Origin: Rosenbergiella collisarenosi
GTDB lineage: Bacteria; Pseudomonadota; Gammaproteobacteria; Enterobacterales; Enterobacteriaceae
DNA: 64,000 nt
Assembly: GCF_018494085.1 (NCBI RefSeq)
Contig: NZ_JABBFP010000005.1
Coordinates: 1 to 64,000 of the forward strand
Direction of reading: 5' to 3'
In this document: positions 48,511-58,707 of the stretch, one piece after another
Layout: every line of letters starts with the position of its first letter
Position numbering within the stretch: the first letter of the stretch is position 1
Program-made: the position numbers and the translations under genes
The notes under the pieces: model-generated
What the model was told of the DNA's origin: nothing
Databases searched by the model: none
The model's input: the letters and a program-made list of their open reading frames with translations, nothing else

Positions 48511-49806
48511 GTGCTCGATAAACTCTCCTTAAAAACCTTGCTGCTTGAGCTGTTCGTTGTCCTTATTGTAGCCTCGGTCATCGGATTTTTTTGTCACCAC
48601 CTGAGTGCGGCGCTTATCATCGGGCTATTAGGCCTTCTCGGCTGGCATTTTAGGCAGCTTATGCGCCTTTCTCATTGGCTGTGGGTCGACCGCAGCATGA
48701 CCCCGCCGGTAGGGCGAGGGAGTTGGGAGCCACTGTTCTACGGCTTACAATTGATGCAACAGCGTAACAAGCGTCGACGCAGTGAGTTGCGCTCGCTGAT
48801 CCAACGCTTTCGCAGTGGCGCGGAGTCGTTGCCCGATGCGTTAGTGCTGGTGACAGAAGAAGGGAATATTTTCTGGTGTAACGGCTTGGCTCAACATCTA
48901 TTAGGGCTGCGCTGGCCGGAAGATAATGGCCAGAACATTCAAAACCTTCTACGTTATCCGGAGTTCTCACGCTATCTACAGCAGCGCCAATTCGCTCAGC
49001 CTTTAGTCCAAGCGCTGAATAACGGACAGCAAACCGAGTTTCGAGTCATGCCCTACAGCGATCAACAGTGGTTGATCGTGGGCAGGGACGTTAGCCAAAT
49101 TCATCAACTTGAGAATATGCGGCGTAATTTTTTTGCTAATGTTAGTCACGAATTACGTACGCCACTTACTGTGCTTCAAGGCTATCTTGAGATGATGGAA
49201 CAGGGGGGAATGCCTCCTGCCAGCCAGCAAAAAGCATTGGCTACCATGCAATCCCAGACACAGCGTATGGCTGATCTCGTTAAGCAACTCCTAACGCTTT
49301 CGAAGATCGAGGCCACCCCCACCTATGAAATGCGCCAACAGATAGATGTCCCTCGACTGCTTGAACAAGTCTATCAAGAGGCTAAGGCGTTGAGCGAGGA
49401 ACGGCATTCGCTGATCTGCCTGAGCGATAAAACGTTATGGGCATTGGGCAACGAAGAGCAGCTGCGTAGTGCGATTTCCAACTTAGTCTTCAATGCGATT
49501 AATCACACCCCGCCAGGTACGACTATTACACTAAGCTGGCAGCGGACCCCTAGTGGTGCGGAATTCAAGGTCAGTGATGATGGCCCAGGGATTGCGGCAG
49601 AGCATTTGTCTCGGCTAACGGAAAGATTTTATCGCGTCGATGGTGCGCGATCGCGCCACTCTGGGGGGAGCGGGCTCGGCTTGGCGATAGTTAAACACGC
49701 CCTCGGCCATCATGGCAGTAAGCTGCGAATTGAGAGTCAGCCTCATCAGCAGACAGTCTTTAGCTTTCAATTATCTAAGGCGCAGATCCTGAGCGAAAGA
49801 GAATAA
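48511..49806 (+). CDS. phoR: phosphate sensor kinase PhoR, GTG start
   Basis: 431-residue membrane histidine kinase. Two N-terminal membrane segments (about 10-28 and 30-50), a PAS domain (about 95-190), HisKA with H213 in [16 protein letters not shown], and HATPase boxes ([29 protein letters not shown]). Start is GTG with GGGGAG upstream. Forms the phoBR operon. Confidence 0.96.
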   Translation: MLDKLSLKTLLLELFVVLIVASVIGFFCHHLSAALIIGLLGLLGWHFRQLMRLSHWLWVDRSMTPPVGRGSWEPLFYGLQLMQQRNKRRRSELRSLIQRFRSGAESLPDALVLVTEEGNIFWCNGLAQHLLGLRWPEDNGQNIQNLLRYPEFSRYLQQRQFAQPLVQALNNGQQTEFRVMPYSDQQWLIVGRDVSQIHQLENMRRNFFANVSHELRTPLTVLQGYLEMMEQGGMPPASQQKALATMQSQTQRMADLVKQLLTLSKIEATPTYEMRQQIDVPRLLEQVYQEAKALSEERHSLICLSDKTLWALGNEEQLRSAISNLVFNAINHTPPGTTITLSWQRTPSGAEFKVSDDGPGIAAEHLSRLTERFYRVDGARSRHSGGSGLGLAIVKHALGHHGSKLRIESQPHQQTVFSFQLSKAQILSERE

Positions 49807-49910
49807 TTCATCATTCACCTGAACTCTCTTCCATTGCGTTTTGAGTTGAAGGGAGTACGGTGTTTAGCCATCCAGATGTCCTTTGTTTATATAAACACTC
49901 GAGGTGAACG

Positions 49911-51017
49911 ATGTCTAAGCAGCAATACCCTTACCGTGTGGAAGTTGTTGGCAGTTTTTTACGTCCGAAGGCGATCAAGCAGGCGCGTGTTCAGTTCGCT
50001 CAGGGCCAGATTAGCGCGGAACAGTTGCACAGTATCGAGGATGAGGCGATCAAGCAGGTTGTCGCGCAGCAGCAACAGCACGGCTTACAGGTCGTGACCG
50101 ATGGTGAGTTTCGCCGAGCGTGGTGGCACTTCGATTTTTTCGATGGGTTAGCGGGCATTGAATCCGTAACGGTTGAGCAAGGTATCCAGTTCAATGGCGT
50201 GCAGACGAAAGCGCGCGGAATAAAAGTAACCGGAAAAATCGACTTTACCGACCATCCGATGCTGGACGACTTTCGCTTTCTACAAAGTATTGCGGGGAAC
50301 AGTCTCGCCAAAATGACAATCCCAAGCCCCAGTGTCCTGCATTTTAGGGGAGGGCGGGAGGCGATCTCTACAGAGGTCTACCCCGATCTTGAAGATTATT
50401 TCGATGATCTTGCGTTAACGTGGAAAAAAGCGATACAGGCATTTTACCAGGCAGGCTGTCGTTACCTACAACTGGATGATACGGTGTGGGCATACCTGTG
50501 TTCAGAGGCCCAGCAACAGCAGATTCGTGCACGTGGCGATGATCCCCGACAACTGGCGAATACTTACGCTAGGGTACTGAATCGTGCACTAGAGGGAAAA
50601 CCCGCCGATATGCGCATTGGACTGCATGTCTGTCGCGGTAATTTTCGCTCGACGTGGATTTCAGAGGGGGGTTATGGACCCGTCGCCGAAATCCTTTTCC
50701 GTCGCGTCAACGTCGATGCTTTTTTCCTTGAGTATGATAACGATCGCTCGGGTGGGTTCGAGCCGCTGCGTTTTTTACCGGTGGGTCACCAGCAGGTCGT
50801 ACTCGGACTGGTAACGACTAAGGTCGGTAAGCTTGAAACAGCCGAGGCACTGAAAGCAAGGATCCTCGAGGCTACTCGCTATGTTGCGCTCGACCAAATT
50901 TGTATCAGCCCGCAATGTGGTTTCGCTTCGACAGAGGAGGGGAACGATATTCTCGAGAGCGAACAGTGGCAAAAAATCGATCGGTTGCAACACGTTGCAG
51001 AGCAGGTGTGGCACTAA
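49911..51017 (+). CDS. cobalamin-independent methionine synthase II (MetE C-domain-like) protein
   Basis: A 368-residue single-domain relative of the MetE C-terminal half (YxjG/YxjH type), with a TIM barrel and zinc ligands in IGLHVCRGN and SPQCGF, plus E in FFLEYDNDRSGGF. It starts YPYRVEVVGSFLRPKAIKQA. Such proteins are thought to transfer methyl groups to homocysteine or related thiols from an unclear donor. It sits between phoR and brnQ, where E. coli has no equivalent, and has its own terminator. Confidence 0.88.
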   Translation: MSKQQYPYRVEVVGSFLRPKAIKQARVQFAQGQISAEQLHSIEDEAIKQVVAQQQQHGLQVVTDGEFRRAWWHFDFFDGLAGIESVTVEQGIQFNGVQTKARGIKVTGKIDFTDHPMLDDFRFLQSIAGNSLAKMTIPSPSVLHFRGGREAISTEVYPDLEDYFDDLALTWKKAIQAFYQAGCRYLQLDDTVWAYLCSEAQQQQIRARGDDPRQLANTYARVLNRALEGKPADMRIGLHVCRGNFRSTWISEGGYGPVAEILFRRVNVDAFFLEYDNDRSGGFEPLRFLPVGHQQVVLGLVTTKVGKLETAEALKARILEATRYVALDQICISPQCGFASTEEGNDILESEQWQKIDRLQHVAEQVWH

Positions 51018-51027
51018 CCTGTCGTAG

Positions 51028-51058
51028 GGGCGATGTGAGGGATACAATCGCCCTTTTT
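51028..51058 (+). terminator. terminator of the MetE-like gene
   Basis: GGGCGAT (51028-51034) pairs with ATCGCCC (51047-51053), followed by five T residues. The following 51059-51346 holds no gene and presumably the brnQ promoter. Confidence 0.88.
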
Positions 51059-51346
51059 CTTAAAAGGCATTAGGCTGCACAAAAAATACGCATATCATTT
51101 TCTAAATGTTTCCTACTATCCTTAGCACAATTGCTGCTTTCCTTACATTTTCCAGAATATCCTCCTGCATTACAGTTGCTCTGTTGCCTTTGTATGTTAT
51201 AAAAGATTTACTTATGACCTTGACGGAGCTTGTGGCTCGACGCCATTTCACATTTTATTCCCTCTGATCTCGGTCAGTAAGAAGGGGAAGTGATCGTCAA
51301 TAAACTATAACTTTTATAAACGACAGGGCGACATAGAATATTTATT

Positions 51347-52663
51347 ATGAAACGTTTAACAACTAGGGACATATTTGCGCTGGGTTTTATGACTTTTGCG
51401 TTATTTGTCGGTGCCGGTAATATTATCTTCCCACCGATGGTCGGTATCCAATCGGGCGAACATGTCTGGGTATCCGCGATTGGTTTCTTGATCACCGCCG
51501 TAGGGTTACCTGTTGCGACCGTCATTGCGCTGGCGCGGGTCGGCGGTGGCGTTGATAGCCTAAGTACTCCCGTCGGTAAAGTCGCGGGTATTGTTTTAGC
51601 GATGGTCTGCTATTTAGCCGTCGGTCCACTGTTTGCTACCCCGCGAACCGCGACGGTCTCCTTCGAAGTGGGGATTGGCCCATTGGTCGGTGAGAATTCG
51701 TTGGCACTGGCCATTTATAGCGCAATCTATTTTGCCCTCGTCATCGTTATCTCGCTATTTCCTGGAAAACTGCTTGATACGGTGGGGCACTTCTTAGCAC
51801 CGGTAAAAATCGTCGCCCTCGCCATCTTGGGTATTGCCGCACTGTTATGGCCAGCAGGGAATAATCTACCTGCGACAGAGGTCTACCAACAGGCTGCATT
51901 CTCTAATGGGTTCGTAAATGGTTACTTGACGATGGATACGCTGGGTGCCTTGGTCTTTGGGATCGTTATCGTCAATGCCGCGCGTTCTCGCGGTATCGAT
52001 AATCCTAAACTACTGACGCGCTACACTATCTTAGCCGGCGTAATCGCGGGCGTAGGCTTAACATTAGTCTACTTATCGTTGTTTAAGCTGGGCTCAGATA
52101 GCGGTAGTTTAATCAGCCAGTCGTCGAATGGTGCTGCGATTCTCCATGCTTATGTCCAACACTCCTTTGGTGCCGGTGGCAGCTTATTCCTAGGCGTACT
52201 AATTTTTATCGCCTGCATGGTGACAGCGATTGGCCTGACCTGTGCCTGTGCAGAATTTTTCGCTCAGTATATCCCGTTATCCTACAAGACTCTGGTCGTG
52301 ATCCTCGGTCTCTTTGCGATGATTATTTCTAACCTTGGTTTGACGCATCTGATCGCGATTTCTATTCCAATTCTCACGGCTATCTACCCACCGTGTATTG
52401 TTTTGGTCGTATTGAGTTTTACCTTAAACTGGTGGCAGCAAGCCGGCAGAATTGTTAAGCCTGCGATGGCGGTAAGCTTAGTGTTTGGTATCATCGATGG
52501 TCTGAAAGCGAGTGATTTCAGTACTTGGGTCCCAGCAAGTTTGCAACACCTGCCGTTATCCGAGCAGAATTTGTCTTGGTTACCGCCAGTAGTGGTTGTT
52601 ATTCTTATCGCGGCCGTTATCGATAGGGTCAAGGGTAAGGCAAGCGCTACGACTTCACACTAA
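51347..52663 (+). CDS. brnQ: branched-chain amino acid:sodium symporter BrnQ
   Basis: 438-residue LIVCS-family transporter with about 12 membrane segments; [34 protein letters not shown] and [16 protein letters not shown] are family landmarks. Imports Leu, Ile and Val. Between phoR and proY as in E. coli. Confidence 0.96.
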   Translation: MKRLTTRDIFALGFMTFALFVGAGNIIFPPMVGIQSGEHVWVSAIGFLITAVGLPVATVIALARVGGGVDSLSTPVGKVAGIVLAMVCYLAVGPLFATPRTATVSFEVGIGPLVGENSLALAIYSAIYFALVIVISLFPGKLLDTVGHFLAPVKIVALAILGIAALLWPAGNNLPATEVYQQAAFSNGFVNGYLTMDTLGALVFGIVIVNAARSRGIDNPKLLTRYTILAGVIAGVGLTLVYLSLFKLGSDSGSLISQSSNGAAILHAYVQHSFGAGGSLFLGVLIFIACMVTAIGLTCACAEFFAQYIPLSYKTLVVILGLFAMIISNLGLTHLIAISIPILTAIYPPCIVLVVLSFTLNWWQQAGRIVKPAMAVSLVFGIIDGLKASDFSTWVPASLQHLPLSEQNLSWLPPVVVVILIAAVIDRVKGKASATTSH

Positions 52664-52680
52664 ACAAGATTGACATCATT

Positions 52681-52707
52681 ACCACGAGCCGATGCTCGTG
52701 GTTTTTA
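52681..52707 (+). terminator. terminator of brnQ
   Basis: ACCACGAGC pairs perfectly with GCTCGTGGT around CGAT, followed by TTTTATTT. It separates brnQ from proY, so proY needs read-through or its own promoter in the 20 bases left. Confidence 0.9.
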
Positions 52708-52726
52708 TTTGTGGGATCATAAAATT

Positions 52727-54091
52727 ATGCAACAAAAAAATTCCTTGAAACGGGGACTGAGCATCCGGCACATCCGTTTTATGGCGCTAGGTTCAGCGAT
52801 AGGCACCGGCTTATTCTATGGCTCAGCAGATGCCATCCGTATGGCAGGCCCCAGCGTCTTGCTGGCTTATATTCTCGGTGGACTCGTCGCCTATATCATT
52901 ATGCGAGCATTGGGCGAGATGTCAGTCAATAACCCATCAGCCAGCTCGTTCTCACGCTATGCCAACGACTATCTGGGTTCTTGGGCCGGCTATTTGACGG
53001 GATGGACCTATTGCTTTGAAATATTGATTGTCGGGATTGCCGATGTCACGGCGTTTGGTGTGTATATGGGCGTCTGGTTCCCCGAGGTTCCACATTGGGT
53101 CTGGGTGCTTAGCGTCGTATTCATTATCGGGGCGATTAACTTGATGAGCGTGAAAACGTTCGGCGAAGTTGAGTTCTGGTTCTCATTTTTCAAAATCGCT
53201 ACTATCACCTTAATGATTATTGCTGGATTCGGGATGATCATCTGGGGGATTGGTAACGGTGGGCAGCCGACAGGGATTTCGAATCTCTGGACCCACGGTG
53301 GGTTCTTCGCTCATGGGCTGGTGGGCATGTTGTTATCACTGCAAATGGTTATGTTTGCCTATGGAGGCATCGAGATTATCGGGATTACGGCAGGTGAAGC
53401 TGAAAATCCAGAGCAGTCGATCCCCAAAGCGATTAACTCAGTACCCTGGCGTATTCTGGTATTCTATGTGGCTACCCTATTTGTCATCATGGCTATCTAC
53501 CCATGGAACCAAGTCGGCACGCATGGCAGTCCGTTCGTATTAACCTTCCAGCACTTAGGGATCGCCGCCGCGGCCTCCATCCTCAATTTCGTGGTCATTA
53601 CCGCCTCACTCTCTGCGATTAATAGCGATATTTTCGGCGTTGGTCGCATGCTACACGGGCTAGCGGAGCAGGGGCAAGCCCCCGCTATCTTCCGTAAAGT
53701 CTCGTCTCGTGGCGCACCGGCTGTCACGGTTATCGTGATGATGGTGGCGCTATTGATTGCCGTGGTCCTTAACTACTTAATGCCTGAGAAGGTATTTCTA
53801 GTCATCGCCTCGCTGGCAACGTTCGCCACGGTGTGGGTATGGATCATGATCTTGCTTGCGCAGATTGCCTCACGAATTAAGATGGGTAAGGAAGCGGCGA
53901 AGTCGCTTAAGTTTGCACTGCCGGGTGGCATTGTGTTGTCGAGTATTGCGGTGCTATTTCTGGTCTTTATCATCGCCCTGATTGGCTATTTCCCCGATAC
54001 GCGTTTATCGCTCTACGTGGGAGCCGTATGGGTGGTTGTGTTAATGATGGGTTATCCATTGACGCGCCGTAACGCTAAGGCGATAAAGTAG
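52727..54091 (+). CDS. proY: proline-specific permease ProY (APC family)
   Basis: A 454-residue amino acid permease with 12 membrane segments ([50 protein letters not shown]). Start ATG 52727 gives the family N terminus; an upstream frame from 52670 runs through the brnQ terminator. Proline specificity is taken from synteny with E. coli. Confidence 0.92.
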   Translation: MQQKNSLKRGLSIRHIRFMALGSAIGTGLFYGSADAIRMAGPSVLLAYILGGLVAYIIMRALGEMSVNNPSASSFSRYANDYLGSWAGYLTGWTYCFEILIVGIADVTAFGVYMGVWFPEVPHWVWVLSVVFIIGAINLMSVKTFGEVEFWFSFFKIATITLMIIAGFGMIIWGIGNGGQPTGISNLWTHGGFFAHGLVGMLLSLQMVMFAYGGIEIIGITAGEAENPEQSIPKAINSVPWRILVFYVATLFVIMAIYPWNQVGTHGSPFVLTFQHLGIAAAASILNFVVITASLSAINSDIFGVGRMLHGLAEQGQAPAIFRKVSSRGAPAVTVIVMMVALLIAVVLNYLMPEKVFLVIASLATFATVWVWIMILLAQIASRIKMGKEAAKSLKFALPGGIVLSSIAVLFLVFIIALIGYFPDTRLSLYVGAVWVVVLMMGYPLTRRNAKAIK

Positions 54092-54098
54092 AGAAGAT

Positions 54099-54130
54099 TG
54101 GCGCTGCAGGGTCACCCGCAGCGCCTTAGT
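54099..54130. terminator. terminator between proY and kbp
   Basis: GGCGCTGC (54100-54107) pairs with GCAGCGCC (54118-54125) around GGGTCACCC-type loop sequence, between convergent genes. Confidence 0.85.
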
Positions 54131-54131
54131 A

Positions 54132-54569
54132 TTAGGCAGGAATACGCAGGGATTGACCAGGATAGATCTTGTCTGGATGCGAAAGCATCGGCTTGTTCGC
54201 TTCGAAAATCTTATTGTATTGGTTCGCGTCACCGTAGACCTGTTTAGCGATTGCGCTTAGCGTGTCGCCGGACTTAACGGTATAAAATTTGCTTTCTGCC
54301 GTCGCGTCGGTGGTTTTGACATTATCTTCGACGTTACTGATCCCCGCAACGTTACCCACCGCTACAAGAATTTTCTCTTTTAACTCTTGGCTCAAGCCTT
54401 CTCCGTTAACGGTTGCTTTATCGCCATCGACATTGACTTGGACCTTATCCGCATCAGGAATGCCTAGCTTTTTAAGATGGTCCTGAATTTTTGTTGCTGC
54501 ATCATCGTGTGAGGAAACAGAATCCCAAATCTTTTCACCTGCTTCTTTCACAAAATCAAATAAGCCCAT
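54132..54569 (-). CDS. kbp: potassium-binding protein Kbp (BON + LysM)
   Basis: 145 residues, start [20 protein letters not shown] as E. coli Kbp (YgaU), preceded by AGGAG. A BON domain (about 25-90; [19 protein letters not shown]) is followed by a LysM domain (about 95-145; [30 protein letters not shown]). Kbp is a cytoplasmic potassium sensor in E. coli. A longer frame beginning at 54611 is judged non-genic. In E. coli ygaU is elsewhere on the map. Confidence 0.95.
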   Translation of the reverse strand: MGLFDFVKEAGEKIWDSVSSHDDAATKIQDHLKKLGIPDADKVQVNVDGDKATVNGEGLSQELKEKILVAVGNVAGISNVEDNVKTTDATAESKFYTVKSGDTLSAIAKQVYGDANQYNKIFEANKPMLSHPDKIYPGQSLRIPA

Positions 54570-54742
54570 TTCTAACTCCTGTTTAGATAGTGAAAATATT
54601 ACATCTCTCAACGTAAAGTATAGTCGATATTCTTCACAATGAGAGAGTTCTGGCTATGAGGAATAAATTTCACGCTAAACGTTTCTGTCATAAGGGGTTC
54701 GCGCTACACTAAGCGACCTGCCGCCTTTATAGAGGAGTCATT

Positions 54743-55195
54743 ATGTATTGCCCTTTTTGTAACGCTGTCGATACAAAAGTTATTGACTCTCGCCTCGTGA
54801 GTGAAGGTTCATCTGTGCGACGTCGCAGGCAGTGTCTACTTTGCAGTGAGCGATTCACCACCTTCGAGATTGCTGAACTGGTGATGCCGCGGGTGATTAA
54901 AAGCGATGAAGTACGTGAACCTTTCGACGAAGAAAAGATGCTCCGCGGATTAATGAAAGCCTTAGAAAAACGTCCGGTCAGTGCTGATGCCCTCGATAAT
55001 GCCGTCCACAGAATTAAAGCGCGTTTACGGGCGACAGGTGAACGGGAGCTACCGAGTAAGGTCGTTGGGAATTACGTGATGGACGAATTAAAGTTATTAG
55101 ACAAAGTGGCTTATATTCGCTTTGCTTCCGTCTATCGAAGTTTCGAGGACGTGCGTGAATTTGGTGAAGAAATCGCGAAGCTGGGGAGTGAGTAA
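54743..55195 (+). CDS. nrdR: transcriptional repressor NrdR
   Basis: 150-residue zinc-finger/ATP-cone repressor of ribonucleotide reductase genes. Zinc Cys pairs in [15 protein letters not shown] and [15 protein letters not shown]-cone from about residue 47 ([20 protein letters not shown]). First of the nrdR-ribD-ribH-nusB cluster; its TAA overlaps the ribD ATG by one base. Confidence 0.97.
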   Translation: MYCPFCNAVDTKVIDSRLVSEGSSVRRRRQCLLCSERFTTFEIAELVMPRVIKSDEVREPFDEEKMLRGLMKALEKRPVSADALDNAVHRIKARLRATGERELPSKVVGNYVMDELKLLDKVAYIRFASVYRSFEDVREFGEEIAKLGSE

Positions 55196-56313
55196 TGTCA
55201 GATCTCGATTTTATGCAACAGGCGTTGCAACTGGCGGCTCAGGGTCGCTTTACAACCAGCCCAAATCCTAATGTAGGCTGTGTTATCGTGAAAGACGGCG
55301 TGGTCGTCGGCCGTGGTTGGCATCAAAAAGCCGGGGAGGGCCATGCGGAGGTACATGCGCTGCATGAAGCTGGGGAGCAGGCTCAAGGGGCGACCGCCTA
55401 TGTGACGCTTGAGCCTTGTAGTCATCATGGCCGAACTCCCCCTTGCTGTGAGGCGCTTATCGCTGCAGGGATCGCTCGGGTGGTGGCCGCAATGCAAGAT
55501 CCGAATCCGCAAGTTGCCGGGCGGGGCCTACATCGCCTACGCCAAGCCGGTGTTGCGGTAGAGTTCGGTCTACTCGCCGAGGAAGCAGAGTTACTCAATC
55601 GTGGTTTCCTGAAAAGAATGCGTACCGGTTTCCCGTGGGTACAGCTCAAAATGGCCGCGTCACTCGACGGTCGAACAGCGATGGCAAATGGTGAAAGCCA
55701 ATGGATCACGTCTCCGGCTGCCCGCCAAGACGTTCAGCGCTATCGCGCGCAAGCCTCCGCCATTCTTACTACCAGCAAAACGGTTCTCGCGGATAACCCC
55801 ACGATGAATGTTCGTTGGGCGCAACTTGATGCCGCGACACAAGCGCTTATCGGTGATGAGCAGTCACTACGTCAACCGGTGCGAGTCGTGCTGGACCGCC
55901 GCCAGCAGATTAGCGCCGCCGCCGCGATCTTTACCGAGAGAACTGCGCCAGCTTGGCGCGCGATCACTGAGCCTTCCGAGGAGGATACGCCTTGGGATAA
56001 GTCGCTGATTATTCCTGAGCATCAAGGCCATATCGACGTGGTTGCGTTAATGATGGTGCTTGGTCAGCAGCAGATGAATACCGTGTGGGTTGAAGCGGGG
56101 GCGACCTTAGCTGGACAGTTACTGCAAGCAGGCGTTGTCGACGAATTGATTCTCTATATTGCGCCCAAATTATTAGGGTCAGATGCGCGCGGGTTGTGCG
56201 TGCTCCCCGGCCTCGAACATCTTTCGCAAGCCTTGGAATTTGAAACGAAAGATGTTCAACAGGTGGGACCTGATCTACGGATTATTTTACAGCCAAGCTC
56301 AGCCTCTGCGTAA
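55195..56313 (+). CDS. ribD: bifunctional riboflavin deaminase/reductase RibD
   Basis: 372 residues. N-terminal deaminase with zinc site GHAEVHAL and LEPCSHHGRTPPCCEAL; C-terminal NADPH reductase (MAASLDGRTAMANGESQWIT; VEAGATLAGQLLQAGVVDEL). Two successive steps of riboflavin synthesis. Overlaps nrdR by one base. Confidence 0.96.
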   Translation: MSDLDFMQQALQLAAQGRFTTSPNPNVGCVIVKDGVVVGRGWHQKAGEGHAEVHALHEAGEQAQGATAYVTLEPCSHHGRTPPCCEALIAAGIARVVAAMQDPNPQVAGRGLHRLRQAGVAVEFGLLAEEAELLNRGFLKRMRTGFPWVQLKMAASLDGRTAMANGESQWITSPAARQDVQRYRAQASAILTTSKTVLADNPTMNVRWAQLDAATQALIGDEQSLRQPVRVVLDRRQQISAAAAIFTERTAPAWRAITEPSEEDTPWDKSLIIPEHQGHIDVVALMMVLGQQQMNTVWVEAGATLAGQLLQAGVVDELILYIAPKLLGSDARGLCVLPGLEHLSQALEFETKDVQQVGPDLRIILQPSSASA

Positions 56314-56391
56314 AAGCCTAAGCAGAGCGTTAAACAATATGCTAGAATTCGCGCCCTGTTGGGCGTCTAACTCTTAACCTGAAGGATATGT

Positions 56392-56862
56392 ATGAATATT
56401 ATCGAAGCACCCGTTGCTACGCCTGAAGCAAAAATTGCAATCGTTATTGCTCGTTTCAATAACTTCATTAACGATAGCTTACTGCAAGGTGCAGTCGATG
56501 CGCTAAAACGTATCGGTCAGGTCAAAGACGAAAACATTACGGTAGTGTGGGTACCTGGGGCTTACGAACTGCCTCTTGCCGCACGAAGGTTAACCAACAA
56601 GAAAAAATACGACGCCGTTATCGCGCTAGGTACTGTGATCCGTGGCGGCACTGCACACTTCGAATTTGTGGCAGGCGAAGCCAGTTCGGGTATTGCGAGT
56701 GTTGCAATGAACAGCGACATCCCAGTTTCCTTTGGTGTTTTAACGACCGAGAATATCGAGCAAGCTATTGAGCGTGCTGGAACGAAAGCGGGTAATAAAG
56801 GGGCTGAAGCCGCTTTGACCGCACTTGAAATGATTAACGTATTAAAAGCGATTAACGCCTGA
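56392..56862 (+). CDS. ribH: 6,7-dimethyl-8-ribityllumazine synthase
   Basis: 156 residues ([54 protein letters not shown]), the penultimate riboflavin step. No FMN riboswitch is seen in front of it. Followed 16 nt later by nusB. Confidence 0.96.
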   Translation: MNIIEAPVATPEAKIAIVIARFNNFINDSLLQGAVDALKRIGQVKDENITVVWVPGAYELPLAARRLTNKKKYDAVIALGTVIRGGTAHFEFVAGEASSGIASVAMNSDIPVSFGVLTTENIEQAIERAGTKAGNKGAEAALTALEMINVLKAINA

Positions 56863-56878
56863 TCCTGAGGGAATTTTT

Positions 56879-57298
56879 GTGAAACCTGCTGCTCGCCGCC
56901 GCGCTCGAGAGTGTGCTCTTCAAGCACTCTACTCTTGGCAAATATCGAAAAACGACATTGCTGATGTTGAATATCAGTTCCTTGCTGAAAACGACGTCAA
57001 AGACGTTGATGTGCTGTACTTTCGGGAGATCCTGACTGGCGTAGCGAACAACAGTGATTTTCTTGATAACCTGATGCAACCGCACCTAAGCCGTCGTCTT
57101 GATGAGCTAGGTCAAGTCGAAAAAGCAGCGTTACGTATTTCCTTATACGAACTCAGCAAACGCGATGACGTCCCTTACAAAGTGGCGATCAACGAGGGTA
57201 TCGAACTGGCCAAGACCTTTGGTGCGGAAGATAGCCATAAGTTTGTGAATGGGGTACTCGATAAGGTAGCTCCCCAAATTAGACCTCGCCGTAAATAA
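56879..57298 (+). CDS. nusB: transcription antitermination factor NusB, GTG start
   Basis: 139-residue NusB, which with NusE binds boxA RNA in rRNA antitermination. It starts GTG ([20 protein letters not shown]) with GAGGG upstream. A terminator follows at once, although thiL continues on the same strand. Confidence 0.96.
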   Translation: MKPAARRRARECALQALYSWQISKNDIADVEYQFLAENDVKDVDVLYFREILTGVANNSDFLDNLMQPHLSRRLDELGQVEKAALRISLYELSKRDDVPYKVAINEGIELAKTFGAEDSHKFVNGVLDKVAPQIRPRRK

Positions 57299-57302
57299 TG
57301 TA

Positions 57303-57329
57303 TAGGCCGGATATTCCGGCCTTTTTTTA
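57303..57329 (+). terminator. terminator between nusB and thiL
   Basis: GGCCGGA (57305-57311) pairs with TCCGGCC (57315-57321) followed by seven T residues. Confidence 0.88.
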
Positions 57330-57358
57330 TGGCAAAGAAAGATAAAAAGGTATGTGCG

Positions 57359-58333
57359 ATGGCCGACGGTGAATTCGAGATAATTAGTCGTTATTTTAAT
57401 CGTAAGACGACAAATAGACGAGACGTTGAGACGGGAATTGGTGATGATTGTGCATTGTTGAACCTAGCACCGAATCAAACGTTAGCCATTAGTGTCGATA
57501 CGTTGGTGGAAGGTACGCACTTTTACCCTGATATTGCCCCTGACGATCTTGCTTATAAAGCACTGGCGGTTAACCTTAGCGACCTCGCCGCCATGGGAGC
57601 CGATCCAGCCTGGCTAACGCTAGCCATCAGCCTTCCTCATATCGACCATCAGTGGCTACAAGCGTTTAGTGATGCGCTCTTCGAGCAACTCGATTACTAC
57701 CATATGCAATTAATTGGCGGTGATACGACGCGTGGCCCACTTTCCATGACGTTGGGTATTCATGGTGTGGTGCCTGCAGGTAAAGCGCTGAAACGTAGCG
57801 GCGCTCAGCGCGGAGACTGGATCTTTGTGACCGGCACATTAGGGGATAGCGCAGCGGGACTTGCCCTATTACAGAATACTTTAACGGCACCGAGTCTTGA
57901 ACAGCGTAATTACCTATTAAAGCGCCATCTGCGCCCGACGCCGCGCATCTTGCCAGGACAAGCTCTACGCCATTTGGCGTCGGCCGCGATCGATATTTCC
58001 GATGGGTTGCTGTCTGACCTGGGTCATATCCTACAAGCCAGTGGGGTAGGGGCAAAAATCGAGCAGAATCAACTGCCGCTCTCTTCTATCTTGCAGGAGG
58101 TTGTTGGGCGCGAGGCCGCCATTGATTTAGCTCTTAATGGTGGAGAAGACTACGAGCTGTGCTTCACTGTCCCTGAGGTGAATCGTGAGGCGATCCAAGT
58201 CGCGCTCAATAATCTAGGCGTTGAAGGTCACTGTATCGGGCAGATATTGCCAGCATCAGAAGGGATCGCGCTCTTCGATAATGGCAAGAAGCTAAGCTAC
58301 CGGCCCAAGGGTTTTGATCATTTCGCTGGATAA
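57359..58333 (+). CDS. thiL: thiamine-monophosphate kinase
   Basis: Makes thiamine diphosphate from the monophosphate. 324 residues from ATG 57359, matching the E. coli start (MACGEF versus MADGEF), with AAAAGG 8 nt upstream; an in-frame ATG at 57329 lies in the nusB terminator. Landmarks: [50 protein letters not shown]. In E. coli pgpA overlaps its end; here it is absent. Confidence 0.95.
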   Translation: MADGEFEIISRYFNRKTTNRRDVETGIGDDCALLNLAPNQTLAISVDTLVEGTHFYPDIAPDDLAYKALAVNLSDLAAMGADPAWLTLAISLPHIDHQWLQAFSDALFEQLDYYHMQLIGGDTTRGPLSMTLGIHGVVPAGKALKRSGAQRGDWIFVTGTLGDSAAGLALLQNTLTAPSLEQRNYLLKRHLRPTPRILPGQALRHLASAAIDISDGLLSDLGHILQASGVGAKIEQNQLPLSSILQEVVGREAAIDLALNGGEDYELCFTVPEVNREAIQVALNNLGVEGHCIGQILPASEGIALFDNGKKLSYRPKGFDHFAG

Positions 58334-58353
58334 AAAAACGCCTTTCTAAAGTC

Positions 58354-58392
58354 ACCCTCGCTAGATTGAATCATCTAGCGGGGGTTTTTTTT
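58354..58392 (+). terminator. terminator of thiL
   Basis: CCCTCGCTAGAT (58355-58366) pairs with ATCTAGCGGGGG (58373-58384) followed by eight T residues. Confidence 0.9.
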
Positions 58393-58592
58393 ATGGAAAA
58401 ATATAGACGTATTATTCATGGCGAGGTTAGTAACTTGCGCTTTTAAATCGTGCCGATAGCCCTACTCAAACTGGACAGTGCAGCGACAAACTTCGCATCG
58501 ATGGCGCTGATGTTCAGCTTTTCCCAGGCTATGCTTTTAAGGGCTTCGGTTTGCCCACAGTTATTTTGACCGATATTAGCGAATAGACAGAG

Positions 58593-58661
58593 CGGATTAA
58601 AGCCAAATTAAAAGGCCTGACTCCGGTTGAATACCGAAATCAGGCCTTGCAAGTCGTCTAA
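58593..58661 (+). mobile_element. scar of an IS3-family transposase (orfB 3' end)
   Basis: The frame ERIKAKLKGLTPVEYRNQAL then QVV and stop is the conserved C terminus of IS3-family OrfB transposases. Nothing of the rest of orfB or orfA remains, and no clear inverted repeat pair is seen. The segment contains a perfect palindromic pair AAGGCCTGA/TCAGGCCTT (58612-58620, 58640-58648). It lies where E. coli has pgpA and yajO. The rest of 58393-58707 contains no intact gene; see findings for an open minus-strand fragment. Confidence 0.7.
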
Positions 58662-58707
58662 GTTAAAGTGCCCCATTTTATGGGGTCACTTCAATGAGGG
58701 CTTTTTC

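Noticed and set aside
57329-57358. The upstream in-frame ATG as the thiL start
   Set aside because: It falls at the end of the nusB terminator and adds ten unconserved residues; ATG 57359 has a ribosome site and the family N terminus.
58612-58648. The AAGGCCTGA/TCAGGCCTT palindrome as a terminator of dxs
   Set aside because: There is no U run on either strand after the stem, and it lies inside the transposase 3' coding remnant.
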